A stretch of DNA of 64,000 bases from Bacteroidota bacterium (GCA_009773515.1 WSXX01000013.1:62001-126000), one strand, 5' to 3'; positions 13,953 to 23,322 are shown, numbered from the stretch's first letter. Numbers and translations are program-made. The notes: generated by a model not told the origin, from the letters alone.

Positions 13953-15107
13953 TTAATTTCGTGGCCGCAGAAAATGATATCCCAGGTGGAATTCTAAAAA
14001 TTCGGCAAGTATAAAGTTGATTGACCGGACATTTACGCCCATTGAAATATGATCTGTAAAATGGTATTTTACACCCACTCTCTGATAAAACTGCTTGTAA
14101 TTTCCGTATTTTTTGTGGCGCAGGTAATTGCCAACTCCACCATGCAGTGAAAGACGGCTTATCTCAAATTCAATCTGATAAAATGCCCCGACAGTCAGAT
14201 TATCCCAGCCTATTGGCCCCGGAGATCCATCTTCGCGGGCAGTCAGACTCCACCAGAAATTAAAATCAAGTGCGGGTCCCGATTTAAAAGCATTGGTATG
14301 CTGCATAAGGTAAACGGCACTCAATCCGCCCACTGCAAAGTAATTGGTGTCAAGCTCATGTTCTACCATCTGATGATCGCCATATCCGAGCATCAGGTAA
14401 AGTTCATTATTTCGGGGGAGCCTGCCGGGTTTCGGAGCATCTCTTGTGTCTGGGTTGCCCCGAAGGTGATATTTCAGCTCCACAGTGGGAGAAAGCAAAT
14501 TCAGACCACGATTCGGTCGTTCGAAACCACCATTCGAAAAATGAGAAAAACTAAGGCCTGCTCCAAGATCGAAATGTTTTGATATTGGATAGAATGCGTT
14601 GAACCCGACATCAAGATGCACGGTCATTCCTCCTCCTATGGCTATGTTTTTGGGATTGTGAATTGAATCATACTTATTCCAGTTCCATGCCAAACCAAAC
14701 TGAAATTCTGAATAAACTTCAAGCTTCTTCCAGCGCTTTACCGGCACACCTAAAACTCCGTAAATTGAGTTCGGGTGTCCCAACTCCTTAGTGAAAAAAC
14801 TGGCTTTGTTGTATCCTATCCCATAATAGGGAATATGATACACCCGCTGCCATTCGGTGTAACCGGGATTTTGCCATAGCAGCTTAACCGAGATTGAATT
14901 ATGAAATTCCAGTGGTTTACCGGAAAGGTTTTCTCCCTTCACAAACGGATTGGTAGGGAGTATTTTTCCATGGGTATAAGCCATACTGAGCGAAGGAAAA
15001 TCTCTGGTTTTCGCTTTGGCAGAATCTCTTTGCGGGAAGCCGGCAGCAGGAAGAAATATCAGTAAAAATGAAATGATCAGAATCTTTGTCAGAGATTGAA
15101 CCATCAT
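13953..15107 (-). CDS. Outer-membrane acyloxyacyl hydrolase / PagL-like lipid A deacylase
   Basis: A 384-residue protein with an N-terminal signal (LTKILIISFLLIFLPAAGFP). Many alternating beta strands follow, ending in HLGYHFLRPRN, as in an outer-membrane barrel. The segment LSFSHFSNGGFERPNRG has the H-x-S-N arrangement of PagL-type lipid A 3-O-deacylases, where His and Ser form the active site. Bacteroidota relatives are annotated acyloxyacyl hydrolase. It would trim acyl chains from lipid A at the cell surface. At 384 residues it is longer than PagL itself (about 170), with an N-terminal extension. No operon partners. Confidence 0.8.
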   Translation of the reverse strand: MMVQSLTKILIISFLLIFLPAAGFPQRDSAKAKTRDFPSLSMAYTHGKILPTNPFVKGENLSGKPLEFHNSISVKLLWQNPGYTEWQRVYHIPYYGIGYNKASFFTKELGHPNSIYGVLGVPVKRWKKLEVYSEFQFGLAWNWNKYDSIHNPKNIAIGGGMTVHLDVGFNAFYPISKHFDLGAGLSFSHFSNGGFERPNRGLNLLSPTVELKYHLRGNPDTRDAPKPGRLPRNNELYLMLGYGDHQMVEHELDTNYFAVGGLSAVYLMQHTNAFKSGPALDFNFWWSLTAREDGSPGPIGWDNLTVGAFYQIEFEISRLSLHGGVGNYLRHKKYGNYKQFYQRVGVKYHFTDHISMGVNVRSINFILAEFLEFHLGYHFLRPRN

Positions 15108-15239
15108 TTGTCAGGTTTGGAACTTCAGTATAAATAGGTTTGGATTATTAACTTTGCAGAGGTGAAATTATTGCTTTTGCACAGAAACAAAAGTAAGCTG
15201 CATCCTTTTACAGCAAGGGGCTTGTAAGGATTTGCAAAT

Positions 15240-16094
15240 TTAAAGTGTCCTGATCATTTCATATTGCTTCCCTTTGAGCGCTAGCCCATGTGATGCAAAA
15301 AAGGGTCCGATGGACTTGCAGTTGGTATCGGTGTTGATGGCTTTGATGTTATTGTGTTGATTGAGGGTTAACATTTCGGCGAATAAAACAGTCGCAATGC
15401 CTTTACGTCTGCATTCCGGCAGAACAGCCAGTTGCGTTATATCTCCCGAGGCAGGTTCAAAGATTCCATAACCAACAAGCATATTCCCTGAGAAAACCCC
15501 TGAAATCACAAAAGCTTCAGGACTCCGGACAATGGCTTCACAACTGTTTTGCCAGGAAGAATGAAAATCACACATGGATTCTGTGTTGTTTAATTCCGAA
15601 AGGGTTATTTTTCGAAGGTTATATCCTTCGTGCAGCGATTTTTCTTTGATGGATAGGGCAGAAGCTTCGGACACAAAATAGTTGAATTCGCGGCTGACCT
15701 CAAATTTCAGTTTCCGGTAAACCGAAATGGCTGCTTCGTTATGTTGAAGTACTTCAAGCAGATATTGCCTGATGCCGGCATCAACAAGAGAAGGAATTGA
15801 AGCTTTAAAAACTTCTGATGCCAGTCCCTGGCCGCGATATTCCTTCAGCGTTCCGGTTCCGGTGTCGTATGCCGTGAACAGGTTATTGAATGTACCAATG
15901 CCATTGCAGGTAAAACTCACAAGTTTTCCGTGGTCGAAAGCGCCAAACGACAATTCAGGGTTAAATCCCCGGCGGCGAAGCATTCTTTCATGCTCATTTT
16001 TGTCTAATGTAATTTCATAATCCCTGAATGCTTCGGAGAAAGCAGTAAAGAGATCATGGTTGTTAACCTGGGCAAGATTTCTGATTTCAATCAT
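15240..16094 (-). CDS. Tandem GNAT acetyltransferase
   Basis: A 284-residue protein with two GNAT units. The first acetyl-CoA loop is KEYRGQGLASEVFKAS (about residue 84) and the second is LPECRRKGIATVLFAEM (about 232); each fits Q/R-x-x-G-x-G/A. The N-terminal copy is preceded by TLDKNEHERMLRRRGF. The acceptor is unknown. It lies 12 nt after the other acetyltransferase gene on the same strand, so the two likely form an operon. Confidence 0.85.
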   Translation of the reverse strand: MIEIRNLAQVNNHDLFTAFSEAFRDYEITLDKNEHERMLRRRGFNPELSFGAFDHGKLVSFTCNGIGTFNNLFTAYDTGTGTLKEYRGQGLASEVFKASIPSLVDAGIRQYLLEVLQHNEAAISVYRKLKFEVSREFNYFVSEASALSIKEKSLHEGYNLRKITLSELNNTESMCDFHSSWQNSCEAIVRSPEAFVISGVFSGNMLVGYGIFEPASGDITQLAVLPECRRKGIATVLFAEMLTLNQHNNIKAINTDTNCKSIGPFFASHGLALKGKQYEMIRTL

Positions 16095-16106
16095 CTTAAC
16101 AGACTA

Positions 16107-16628
16107 TTATTCAGCATCATCATTTTTCCTGATGGCATACACCAACTCATCCAGCAACTCTCCGTTTTTTATCAGATTTTTATCGAAACGTGCTTCAAGA
16201 TGGAATCCAGCTTTTTCGAGTACGCGCTGTGATGCAGGATTGTTCCCGAAAGGCCGGGCAAAAATTCTGGCAACAGGGAAAGTCTTGAAGCCATACTCAA
16301 TCATTCTGCCTATGGCTTCTGTTACAATGCCTTGTCCCCAGCAGGTTTCTGAGAGCCAGTAACCCATTTCGGCATTCAGGCAATGAATATCATCTTGCGG
16401 AAACACACCAATGGCGCCAACAGCTTCCCCCTCAACAACAATTGCAAATATCTTTGCCGGGTTATGCGACATAGCAATTTCAAGAAATCTTTCTCCGTCA
16501 AGTCTATTATATGGATGCGGGAACTGGTTGGTGAGAAACCGCGCTACATTTATATTATTGGCGTGTTTCACCAGACTGTCAAGGTCTGAAGTCTGCCATT
16601 TTCTGAGCTCAAAATTCGTCATATTCAT
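16107..16628 (-). CDS. GNAT acetyltransferase, RimJ/RimL type
   Basis: A 173-residue protein of the ribosomal-protein/amino-sugar N-acetyltransferase subgroup. LRKWQTSDLDSLVKHANN, AEMGYWLSETCWGQGIVTEAIGRMIEYGF and NPASQRVLEKAGFHLEAR are the family blocks; GQGIVTEA is the acetyl-CoA loop. Related enzymes acetylate N-termini or small molecules; no substrate is assigned. The ORF begins MNMTNF, and either ATG is possible. Confidence 0.88.
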   Translation of the reverse strand: MNMTNFELRKWQTSDLDSLVKHANNINVARFLTNQFPHPYNRLDGERFLEIAMSHNPAKIFAIVVEGEAVGAIGVFPQDDIHCLNAEMGYWLSETCWGQGIVTEAIGRMIEYGFKTFPVARIFARPFGNNPASQRVLEKAGFHLEARFDKNLIKNGELLDELVYAIRKNDDAE

Positions 16629-16693
16629 GATGTTCTGTCAATAACGAAGTTGCCGCACCTCCTGATGCATTTCAAGAATTTCCCACCTAAAAA

Positions 16694-16809
16694 CAAGAGG
16701 TCGTCTTAAAAGTCTAATTAGGCTTCGACTCCGCTCAGCCTGACATTGTCATATTGAGCGGAGTCGAAATATGAACAATCCACAAATTGACTTTTGAGAC
16801 AGCCTCTTG
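16694..16809. repeat. 116-nt nested inverted repeat with the CTTCGACTCCGCTCAG core
   Basis: The outer arms CAAGAGGTCGTCTTAAAAGTC (first 20 bases shown in family form) and the complement ending GACAGCCTCTTG match with few mismatches. The inner arms are CTTCGACTCCGCTCAG (16723-16738) and TTGAGCGGAGTCGAA (16754-16768). It fills the gap between the GNAT start and the M14 stop. The two-level design and length match the elements at 43788 and 52533, though the outer arms differ. Confidence 0.75.
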
Positions 16810-16816
16810 TTCCTGA

Positions 16817-19177
16817 TTATTTCTTCACCATCTTCACGGTAGCAAGCACTCTGTCGCCCTGCAAAAGTTTGCACAGGTAAAGACCGGAATTCAGTTTTGA
16901 AGTGGAAATTATCTGTTTTCCGTTCATACCACCAAGTGATTGGCTCATAACTTCTTTGCCGGTAATGTCGGTAATTAACAGAAGTGCGCCGGGGGAAGTA
17001 AGCTGATATTCAAATTCAGCAACATCAATGGCTGGATTTGGCCATGGACCCTTCAACGCTGAAGCCGTAAGTGCCGGATTGTTCTCTGTGTTGGTGGTAA
17101 TGTCGATCATAGTTACGGTAAGGTCGTCGAAGAAGAAACCATCGGCGGTGGTTCCGGCATCACTGCGGAGATTGAACCTGAGTTTTACCTGTTCACCAGC
17201 CCATTGAGACAGGTCAATTTCTTCGCGCACCCATGAGTTTTGAATGCCATCATAAACCGGTTGGCCGGGAGCCTGATAATTGTTGCCCGGTTTTGTGTAT
17301 TTACCCGAAAGTGGCGTCCATGAAGTACCGTTGTTTGTTGAAATTCGCACCTGAACATAATCGTATCCGGCTTCAATGCGCCAGCGGGCGTAAAAGTTAA
17401 GTACTACCACCGATGCATTGGTGAGGTCGATGTTGCTGTTCAAAGTGAATGAAGTATTGGTATTGTTCGAATAATTCCCGAAAGGAGAATCAGCTATTGA
17501 ATAAGGCGCAGAATATGGAAATGCATTGTAAAGGCCCCACTGTCCGGTCCATTTTTCAAGGTCAGGGAAGTCATCGGAGAAAGCAACAACCGGAACACCA
17601 AAATATCTGACAATGGTATCGCGGGTGATGTAAAGCCCGTTATCCAGCGTGAGCACATAGGTGAGTGTGTCGCCGTTTGATACTTTATCGCTCAACTCGA
17701 ATGAAATAGAGTCGGTTTTCGACTGCAGCACTGCAAGGTTGCTGATCTCGAATGGTTCGCCAACTGTAAGAAACTCATCGCCAAGAGGTTCAACCGAAAC
17801 GGTGTAAGTTGCCGGTGTTTGACCGAGGCGTTTCAGGTTAAATTTTATAAACGATGACTTTTCCGAAATTATCATAGGCGTAACATCAGCAACTTCTGCA
17901 TAAGGTCCTGAAAATTTTGCAGCCAGCAGACTTTGCAGCATGTTTTCCTGACAAAGCGGAATAATTCTGGAAACCACAGGCCAGAAACCATCGCCCGAAC
18001 TTCCGACTTCAGGAGTATATGATAAAATCTTGTTTTTTGTGGTTTGCTCACCATACATCCAGTCGTCGGAACCCCCATTGGAAGGATAAATGGTAGTGCT
18101 GCCAGGCCCGTAAGTATAACCATTGTCGGCTGTCATCCTTACCGAATACTCATGAAATACGTTATCATCAGGACAGGTTTGCGGGATATATCCCCAGGGA
18201 TAAAGCAGCAAGTTGCTGTATGAGTGATAGTTTAGCGCAATTTTAAAATCATTGGTTTCACATACTTCTTTCAAAATCTGAGTTTCCTGCTCAGAGAATG
18301 CTGAAGGACCGCGATAGGTCAGGTCGCTGGGATAGGGTGAAGAACCTTCATCATCGTATCCCCAGGCAAAGCCGAAGTTGCGGTTGAGATCAACGCCATA
18401 ATATCCGCTGTTGAGGCTTCTGTTTTTACGCCACATACCGCCACCATTGGGATTGGTGTTGATGTTGTATTGATAACCATCAGGATTGACTATGGGAATA
18501 ATAAACATTTCGGTATTGTCAATCAACGATTTAATTTCCGGGTCGGTTTCGTAGCGTTCAAGAATGTAATACATGTAGAATAACAGGTGCTGCATTCCAA
18601 TCGGTTCGCGGGCATGAATCATACCTGTGTAAAATACCTGAGGTTCTGATTCGCTTTCATATGGGTTGTCGGATATTTTTACATAATAAACAGGCCGGCC
18701 CTCATCGGTGGTCATTGTTGAAGCAGGAGCTTTCACCGTAATCAGATCGGGGTAAAGCGATGCCATATTATCCAGATGTGCATAACATTCATCTACTGTG
18801 CTGTAGCCTCCGCAGCTGCCCAGCTCAAAACCATAGGGAACCGGATAATCTGAGGGTGCCCTCATGGCCTGCTGCATGACCTCCGATAAATTATACCCTT
18901 CGTTTCTTGCAATGTAATGCGCTGTAAGATCTTCAATTTCAACAGTATATGAAAGTTCCAGATTTTGTAGTTTCCTGAAATCGCTTTCGCTGATGGCTGT
19001 GGTAAAAGTGTTGTCTTTTTTATTCAGATAGCCGGCATCAGTCGGAATTCCTGCTTTTGCCAGTGTGGCAATTGTTTCGGAGGAAACCTCAAAGATTACC
19101 TGACGGTATTTTTCGCTTTGTGCGAAGGTTAACGAGCAGACAAACAGCAGCAGTAAAAGAAAGGAAAAACGCTTCAT
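16817..19177 (-). CDS. Secreted M14 zinc carboxypeptidase with type IX sorting domain
   Basis: A 786-residue protein with a signal peptide (MKRFSFLLLLLFVCSLTFAQ). A prodomain-like region is followed by the M14 domain (about 120-415): HAREPIG supplies the HxxE zinc ligands, NPDGYQYN and the later ALNYHSYSNLLLYPWG the third His, and SYTPEVG the catalytic Glu. A beta-sandwich resembling MAM/immune-inhibitor domains (YDYVQVRISTNNGTSW; GFFFDDLTV) follows, and the last about 70 residues (NPAIDVAEFEYQL...GLYLCKLLQGDRVLATVKMVKK) form a Por/T9SS sorting tail. It would digest peptides outside the cell. Monocistronic, with a -7 box 34 nt upstream. Confidence 0.92.
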   Translation of the reverse strand: MKRFSFLLLLLFVCSLTFAQSEKYRQVIFEVSSETIATLAKAGIPTDAGYLNKKDNTFTTAISESDFRKLQNLELSYTVEIEDLTAHYIARNEGYNLSEVMQQAMRAPSDYPVPYGFELGSCGGYSTVDECYAHLDNMASLYPDLITVKAPASTMTTDEGRPVYYVKISDNPYESESEPQVFYTGMIHAREPIGMQHLLFYMYYILERYETDPEIKSLIDNTEMFIIPIVNPDGYQYNINTNPNGGGMWRKNRSLNSGYYGVDLNRNFGFAWGYDDEGSSPYPSDLTYRGPSAFSEQETQILKEVCETNDFKIALNYHSYSNLLLYPWGYIPQTCPDDNVFHEYSVRMTADNGYTYGPGSTTIYPSNGGSDDWMYGEQTTKNKILSYTPEVGSSGDGFWPVVSRIIPLCQENMLQSLLAAKFSGPYAEVADVTPMIISEKSSFIKFNLKRLGQTPATYTVSVEPLGDEFLTVGEPFEISNLAVLQSKTDSISFELSDKVSNGDTLTYVLTLDNGLYITRDTIVRYFGVPVVAFSDDFPDLEKWTGQWGLYNAFPYSAPYSIADSPFGNYSNNTNTSFTLNSNIDLTNASVVVLNFYARWRIEAGYDYVQVRISTNNGTSWTPLSGKYTKPGNNYQAPGQPVYDGIQNSWVREEIDLSQWAGEQVKLRFNLRSDAGTTADGFFFDDLTVTMIDITTNTENNPALTASALKGPWPNPAIDVAEFEYQLTSPGALLLITDITGKEVMSQSLGGMNGKQIISTSKLNSGLYLCKLLQGDRVLATVKMVKK

Positions 19178-19210
19178 GGTTGAGATGGGTTAGAATGGGT
19201 TTGATGTATG

Positions 19211-19218
19211 CAAACGTA
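19211..19218 (-). promoter_or_regulatory. -7 box (TACGTTTG) of the M14 gene
   Basis: Minus-strand TACGTTTG lies 33 nt before the M14 start codon and fits TAnnTTTG. No -33 TTG at the expected distance. Confidence 0.45.
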
Positions 19219-19373
19219 CTAAATTTATTGTTGGGGATGAATGATTTAACTGTTTTTTATCATAATACTTAAATCTGTGAGTATGTCGATGATTTATTGA
19301 AAGTCAGGGGATGACTTGATATTATCCTGTTTTTGTGAAAACAATCTGAAGTTTAACAAACAATTTATCCACT

Positions 19374-19381
19374 TACCTTTG
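19374..19381 (+). promoter_or_regulatory. -7 box (TACCTTTG) 5 nt before the Dus start codon
   Basis: TACCTTTG ends 5 nt before ATG 19387. If transcription starts at the usual distance the mRNA begins at or next to the ATG, that is, is leaderless. Confidence 0.5.
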
Positions 19382-19386
19382 CCCCT

Positions 19387-20358
19387 ATGATTCAACAGCC
19401 GGTTTCCATTTACTTTGCCCCATTTCAGGGTATAACTACCAAGCCTTTCAGAGCGTTATATGCCAGACACTTTAAAGGGGTTGATAAACTATACACACCT
19501 TATTTCTCAAACTTCGCAGTTGGGCACACCTTGCCTCCGTTGAAACAAAAGGCATTAAAAGATCAGTTTGAAAATGGAATTGAAGTGGTGCCGCAGGTGC
19601 TGAGTAAAAGTGCCGAAGAGATTATTTCCTTCGCCCGCAATTGCGAAGAATTTGGTTTCAAAGAACTTAACCTGAATCTCGGCTGTCCCTATCCACAAGT
19701 AACCCGTAAGCTGAGAGGTGCCGGTATGTTGCCTTTCCCGGATATGGTTGATGAAATTCTTGAAAAGGTAATGAAGGAAATCAAAATCAGTTTTTCAGTA
19801 AAATGCAGACTGGGCAATCTTTCAGCGAAGGAGATGGATGCATTGATTCCGGTATTTAACCGCTATCCCATCAACGAACTCACCATTCATGCACGCATCG
19901 GCAAGCAGCTATATTCCGGCAAGCCCGATTATGATTCTTTTGCTGGCGCAGTCGCGCAATTGCAAATGCCGGTGGTTTACAATGGCGATATTTTTACCGA
20001 TAGTGATTTTGAAAAGTTTAAAAGCCGTTTCCCGGAAATCAACCTGCTTATGATTGGCCGCGGAATACTATCTGATCCTTTTCTTCCTTCACGGATAAAA
20101 GGCTTTGAATTGCCATCAGATCCGGGAAAAATCATCAGTACATTTATCGATGACTTATACATGGCTTACCGGAAAGAGCGCGATGATAATCCTTCGGTGC
20201 TGAATGCCATGAAGGAATACTGGGCTTACCTGGCTGAATCGTTTGATGAGCCAACAAAAGTGTTCAAAAAAATAAAAAAAGCAAAAAACTTTGAGACTTA
20301 TGATGAAGCGATTACATTGATTTTTGAGGATTGTAAATGGGTTGGGGCAGGTAAATAA
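19387..20358 (+). CDS. tRNA-dihydrouridine synthase family protein
   Basis: A 323-residue TIM-barrel flavoprotein. APFQGITTKPFR begins the barrel, LNLNLGCPYPQVTRKLRGAGML carries the catalytic Cys of the GCP motif, and SVKCRLG, LTIHARIGKQLYSG, VYNGDIF and MIGRGIL complete the FMN-binding set. It reduces uridines in the tRNA D-loop using NAD(P)H and FMN. It belongs to a divergent Dus subgroup found in Bacteroidota; which uridine it modifies cannot be told. Transcribed alone, converging on the lipoprotein gene 5 nt downstream. Confidence 0.87.
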   Translation: MIQQPVSIYFAPFQGITTKPFRALYARHFKGVDKLYTPYFSNFAVGHTLPPLKQKALKDQFENGIEVVPQVLSKSAEEIISFARNCEEFGFKELNLNLGCPYPQVTRKLRGAGMLPFPDMVDEILEKVMKEIKISFSVKCRLGNLSAKEMDALIPVFNRYPINELTIHARIGKQLYSGKPDYDSFAGAVAQLQMPVVYNGDIFTDSDFEKFKSRFPEINLLMIGRGILSDPFLPSRIKGFELPSDPGKIISTFIDDLYMAYRKERDDNPSVLNAMKEYWAYLAESFDEPTKVFKKIKKAKNFETYDEAITLIFEDCKWVGAGK

Positions 20359-20363
20359 CAGGA

Positions 20364-21020
20364 CTAATCTGTTTTTGCAAGTTTCATATTCCCTAAAAAC
20401 ACCCCCCAAACCCTGAGGGTTTCGGAGCCAAAAGTTTTGTCAACCTTTTTGGCCAGCATTTCAACTTCCATTTTTATCCGCTCCAAAACCAGAGAATCGG
20501 AAGATGAGTATGATATAACACGGGTGGAGAATGTCAGTGTTCCCTTGGATAATGATTCGCCGGAGTAACGCAAAGGTTCTCTTACAGTAATTGAATCGAT
20601 CAGGATTTTTGTTGATTTGTATTCAGGCAGATTCTCATTCTTAAGCAAATCAGTCAGGGTAGGATTTACAGTCCATTTCACTCCTGGAATAAATGGGGGT
20701 ATTGTAATTTCTTCAGAAGAGAACAGCTTTACAATCATATTTCCGGCCTGCTTTTTCATCGCTGAATCAATGTTCTGATCGTAATATATGCTGAGAAAAT
20801 CTGCAAAATCATTTAGTTTTTGTTTGGCATTTGCTTCATAAGCACGGAGTGATTGATCTGAAAGGGTTTCACTTTCGGCCTCAGTTTTGATGAAATCCCT
20901 GGTTTTATTCAGGTTTTTTTTCTCCAATACATCATCATCCATCTGCCCGGAATCACACGATTTCGAGCATAGGAGCAGATAAACTGCAGGCGCGAGGAAT
21001 ATCAAAATCCATTTTCTCAT
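20364..21020 (-). CDS. Putative lipoprotein of unknown function
   Basis: About 218 residues. The ATG at 21018-21020 overlaps the stop of the upstream gene (ATGA) and gives MRKWILIFLAPAVYLLLCSKSC, a signal sequence ending in Cys, so I prefer it to the ORF-track start 12 codons earlier. The rest is soluble, with a helical Lys/Glu-rich region (about 25-90) and a beta-rich C-terminal half (RVISYSSSDSLVLERIKMEVE). No family recognised. It is coupled to the membrane protein at 21017-21952, a pairing that suggests one function. Confidence 0.65.
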   Translation of the reverse strand: MRKWILIFLAPAVYLLLCSKSCDSGQMDDDVLEKKNLNKTRDFIKTEAESETLSDQSLRAYEANAKQKLNDFADFLSIYYDQNIDSAMKKQAGNMIVKLFSSEEITIPPFIPGVKWTVNPTLTDLLKNENLPEYKSTKILIDSITVREPLRYSGESLSKGTLTFSTRVISYSSSDSLVLERIKMEVEMLAKKVDKTFGSETLRVWGVFLGNMKLAKTD

Positions 21021-21952
21021 TTTCCGACCTCCTTTTGTCTGAACCGAATCAGGCATATCTTGTCGTCATCGTATCTGGTATCAAATATCTCTATCGCCCT
21101 GAGTCCCGATGAGGGCAGAGAGAGTTTATCGATAAACTCCCATTTGTTGTACAATTCCACTCCCAGGGGTTCGCTGCTTTTATGCATCTGGTAAATCATT
21201 GCGCTGTCAGAAATTATCAGATTCAACTGATCCCTTCTTTTTTGCCAGTCGTCCACCCTGCTGCCCGAGAAATATTGTATCATCAGTGCATAATAATCGG
21301 GGCGCAGTTTCACTGTTTCGTTGGTATTGAATTTATTGAGTGTACGAACAATTGTATCGGTGTGATAATAGGGCGATTCCACAACAAAACGAATACCGGC
21401 CCGGCTGGTTTTCAGTGTAAAACTTCCATCTGCCTGACAGAGGTAACTAACTGGTGATTCATTGTCGCTGAGGACATTAACATTAATTACACAGTTGGTA
21501 ATGGGCTCAGCGGTATCAGCATCATAAAAGCCAAAGCGGTATTCGCGCGAACTGAGAAAACGGAAAAGGATGAATAAAACCCCCAGAATTAGCAATGTTG
21601 CAGCCGGCACATAAATAAAGTAGCGGTTTGCAACCATAACTTTTCCCAGCACCTGACTTGTGGTTGAGTGTTTAAATCTGAAATCGTCCCAGTTGGCGTA
21701 ACCTGCATAGCGACTCAGTAAATTCAGCATATCAATTCGGGGAAGGCTTGCTTTGTCAGTTTTAAAATGATTGTAAAACCATTTTTCACTGATGTGGGCA
21801 TTCACTTTTATCAACAGTTCTTCCTGGAAATCCACGATCTCCTGACCTTTCCATTCAGCGATGGAAGGATTGATTCCCGGATAGGATTGTTGCATTTGTT
21901 CTACAATCTTTTGTTTCAGGATTTCGAATATATGTAAATCCCTTTCGTACAC
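21017..21952 (-). CDS. Single-pass membrane protein, conserved in Bacteroidota, unknown function
   Basis: A 311-residue protein. The N-terminal 100 residues are soluble with recognisable motifs (EWKGQEIVDFQEELL, ISEKWFYNHFK, LPRIDMLNLLSRYAGYANWDDF), followed by a membrane span at about 115-132 (YVPAATLLILGVLFILF). A C-terminal domain begins with a transthyretin/CarboxypepD_reg-like repeat (DADTAEPITNCVINV; QADGSFTLKTSRAG). I recall this layout from other Bacteroidota genomes without an assigned role. The N-domain is presumably cytoplasmic and the C-domain periplasmic. The downstream gene overlaps its stop. Confidence 0.7.
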   Translation of the reverse strand: MYERDLHIFEILKQKIVEQMQQSYPGINPSIAEWKGQEIVDFQEELLIKVNAHISEKWFYNHFKTDKASLPRIDMLNLLSRYAGYANWDDFRFKHSTTSQVLGKVMVANRYFIYVPAATLLILGVLFILFRFLSSREYRFGFYDADTAEPITNCVINVNVLSDNESPVSYLCQADGSFTLKTSRAGIRFVVESPYYHTDTIVRTLNKFNTNETVKLRPDYYALMIQYFSGSRVDDWQKRRDQLNLIISDSAMIYQMHKSSEPLGVELYNKWEFIDKLSLPSSGLRAIEIFDTRYDDDKICLIRFRQKEVGK

Positions 21953-22102
21953 AAAGATGGTTATTTAGTGGGTGAAACGATGGTAAAACGCTGGTAAAGA
22001 GTTTTACAATTTGTTTACAAGCAACATTCAAAAGGAAAAGCTACGGGCATTTTAATTTTGACAATTAAAGTTACAATAAAAATCAAATCAAACCTAACGA
22101 AA

Positions 22103-23101
22103 ATGAAAAAGTCAACGATGATTTTTTTCCTGCTCTCCTGTTTCATGGCAGCCATCGCCGGCAGTGGTGAAAAACCCGGGTATAAAAAAGATGTTATGAA
22201 GGCTTTTGAGTTAAGGATGAGCGGAAAGGTTGATGAGGCAAAAGTCCAACTGGAGCAGGTTCTTGCCAAAGACTCAACCAATGCCATGGCACATTACGAA
22301 ATGGCCAGGCTGAATTTTTATCTGCTGACTGGTGGCGGCGGAACCTCTTTGAATGATGTCAATGTCCACATCAACAAAGCAGTATTCTATGAACCGGGTA
22401 ATGTAATCTACGCCTATTACCATGCTATTATTGGCTTTATGAATGCTTATATGGGTATGGAAATGGGACAGGAGGACAAGTTAAAAGACAATGTAATTGA
22501 AGCTTGTAAAAGGTTTGAAAAGGTTATATCACTCAAACCTGATTATGTTGAACCCATGCTTTATCTGGTGGAAATTTATGGGCAGTTGCCTCCGGAAATG
22601 GGCGGCGATAGCCTTAAAGCGGTTTATTATGCTGATAAGCTGGTAAATGCCGATGCTTATTTTGGCGCAAGAGCCAGGTTAACTCTGTCACTTCAGGGCA
22701 CTGATCAGGTTACATTCTGGGAAGATCAGATCGCATTGAACGGTCGAACCCCTGAGTTACTCAGGCAGGTTGGAATTGCCTTTCTTTTTAAGGACAATGC
22801 GGAACATGCCGAAAAGTATTTTGCAGAAGCCATGAAAGCCGATGCTTCACAAAACCTTCTGATGCTTGACCTTGGCAGATACCACGTGATGAAGGTAATG
22901 CAGAACAAGGAACTTGCCGCTACGGAATTGCCCCTTGCGAAGGAATGTTTTGAAAAATATCTGAACACCAAGCCGGAACCGATTGTGCCAATGAAGGCTT
23001 ATACACTTGGGCTAATGGCCAGAACAGCCATGTTTTCGGGCAATCAGGATGAAGGAAATAAGCTGATGGAAGAAGCCAATGCCCTTGACAAGTACTTTTA
23101 A
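22103..23101 (+). CDS. Secreted tetratricopeptide-repeat protein
   Basis: About 332 residues. I chose ATG 22103 because it begins a signal peptide (MKKSTMIFFLLSCFMAAIAG); the ORF track starts 15 codons earlier with non-signal sequence. Helical TPR-like repeats are seen in AFELRMSGKVDEAKVQLEQVLAKDS, AMAHYEMARLNF and AEKYFAEAMKADASQ. Such proteins act as binding scaffolds in the periplasm. The spacing of the repeats is irregular and no enzyme motif is visible. Plus-strand neighbours follow at 23323, 24048 and 24522 with their own spacing. Confidence 0.7.
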   Translation: MKKSTMIFFLLSCFMAAIAGSGEKPGYKKDVMKAFELRMSGKVDEAKVQLEQVLAKDSTNAMAHYEMARLNFYLLTGGGGTSLNDVNVHINKAVFYEPGNVIYAYYHAIIGFMNAYMGMEMGQEDKLKDNVIEACKRFEKVISLKPDYVEPMLYLVEIYGQLPPEMGGDSLKAVYYADKLVNADAYFGARARLTLSLQGTDQVTFWEDQIALNGRTPELLRQVGIAFLFKDNAEHAEKYFAEAMKADASQNLLMLDLGRYHVMKVMQNKELAATELPLAKECFEKYLNTKPEPIVPMKAYTLGLMARTAMFSGNQDEGNKLMEEANALDKYF

Positions 23102-23215
23102 AAAGCTTCAGGTGCTCCGGGTCAATTGCTGTTTGAACCGCCGGATAAGACTTGTCATCATTATTTTTCGTTTTTCAGCCCGTTTTAGAAGTAGCTAAAA
23201 ATCAGGCTCAAAGAT

Positions 23216-23246
23216 TTTGATTTGCCTGAAAAATGTGGTACCTTTA
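23216..23246 (+). promoter_or_regulatory. Two-part promoter upstream of the 225-residue protein gene
   Basis: TTTG (23216-23219), 19 nt, then TACCTTTA (23239-23246, one mismatch to TAnnTTTG). The ATG at 23323 lies about 75 nt downstream. Confidence 0.45.
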
Positions 23247-23322
23247 AGGTAATATTCCTTTTTTCTGGCAGGGTTATCATCAGACGACAGAGGCAAGTGA
23301 CAGTTCTTAAAAAATCGCAAAC

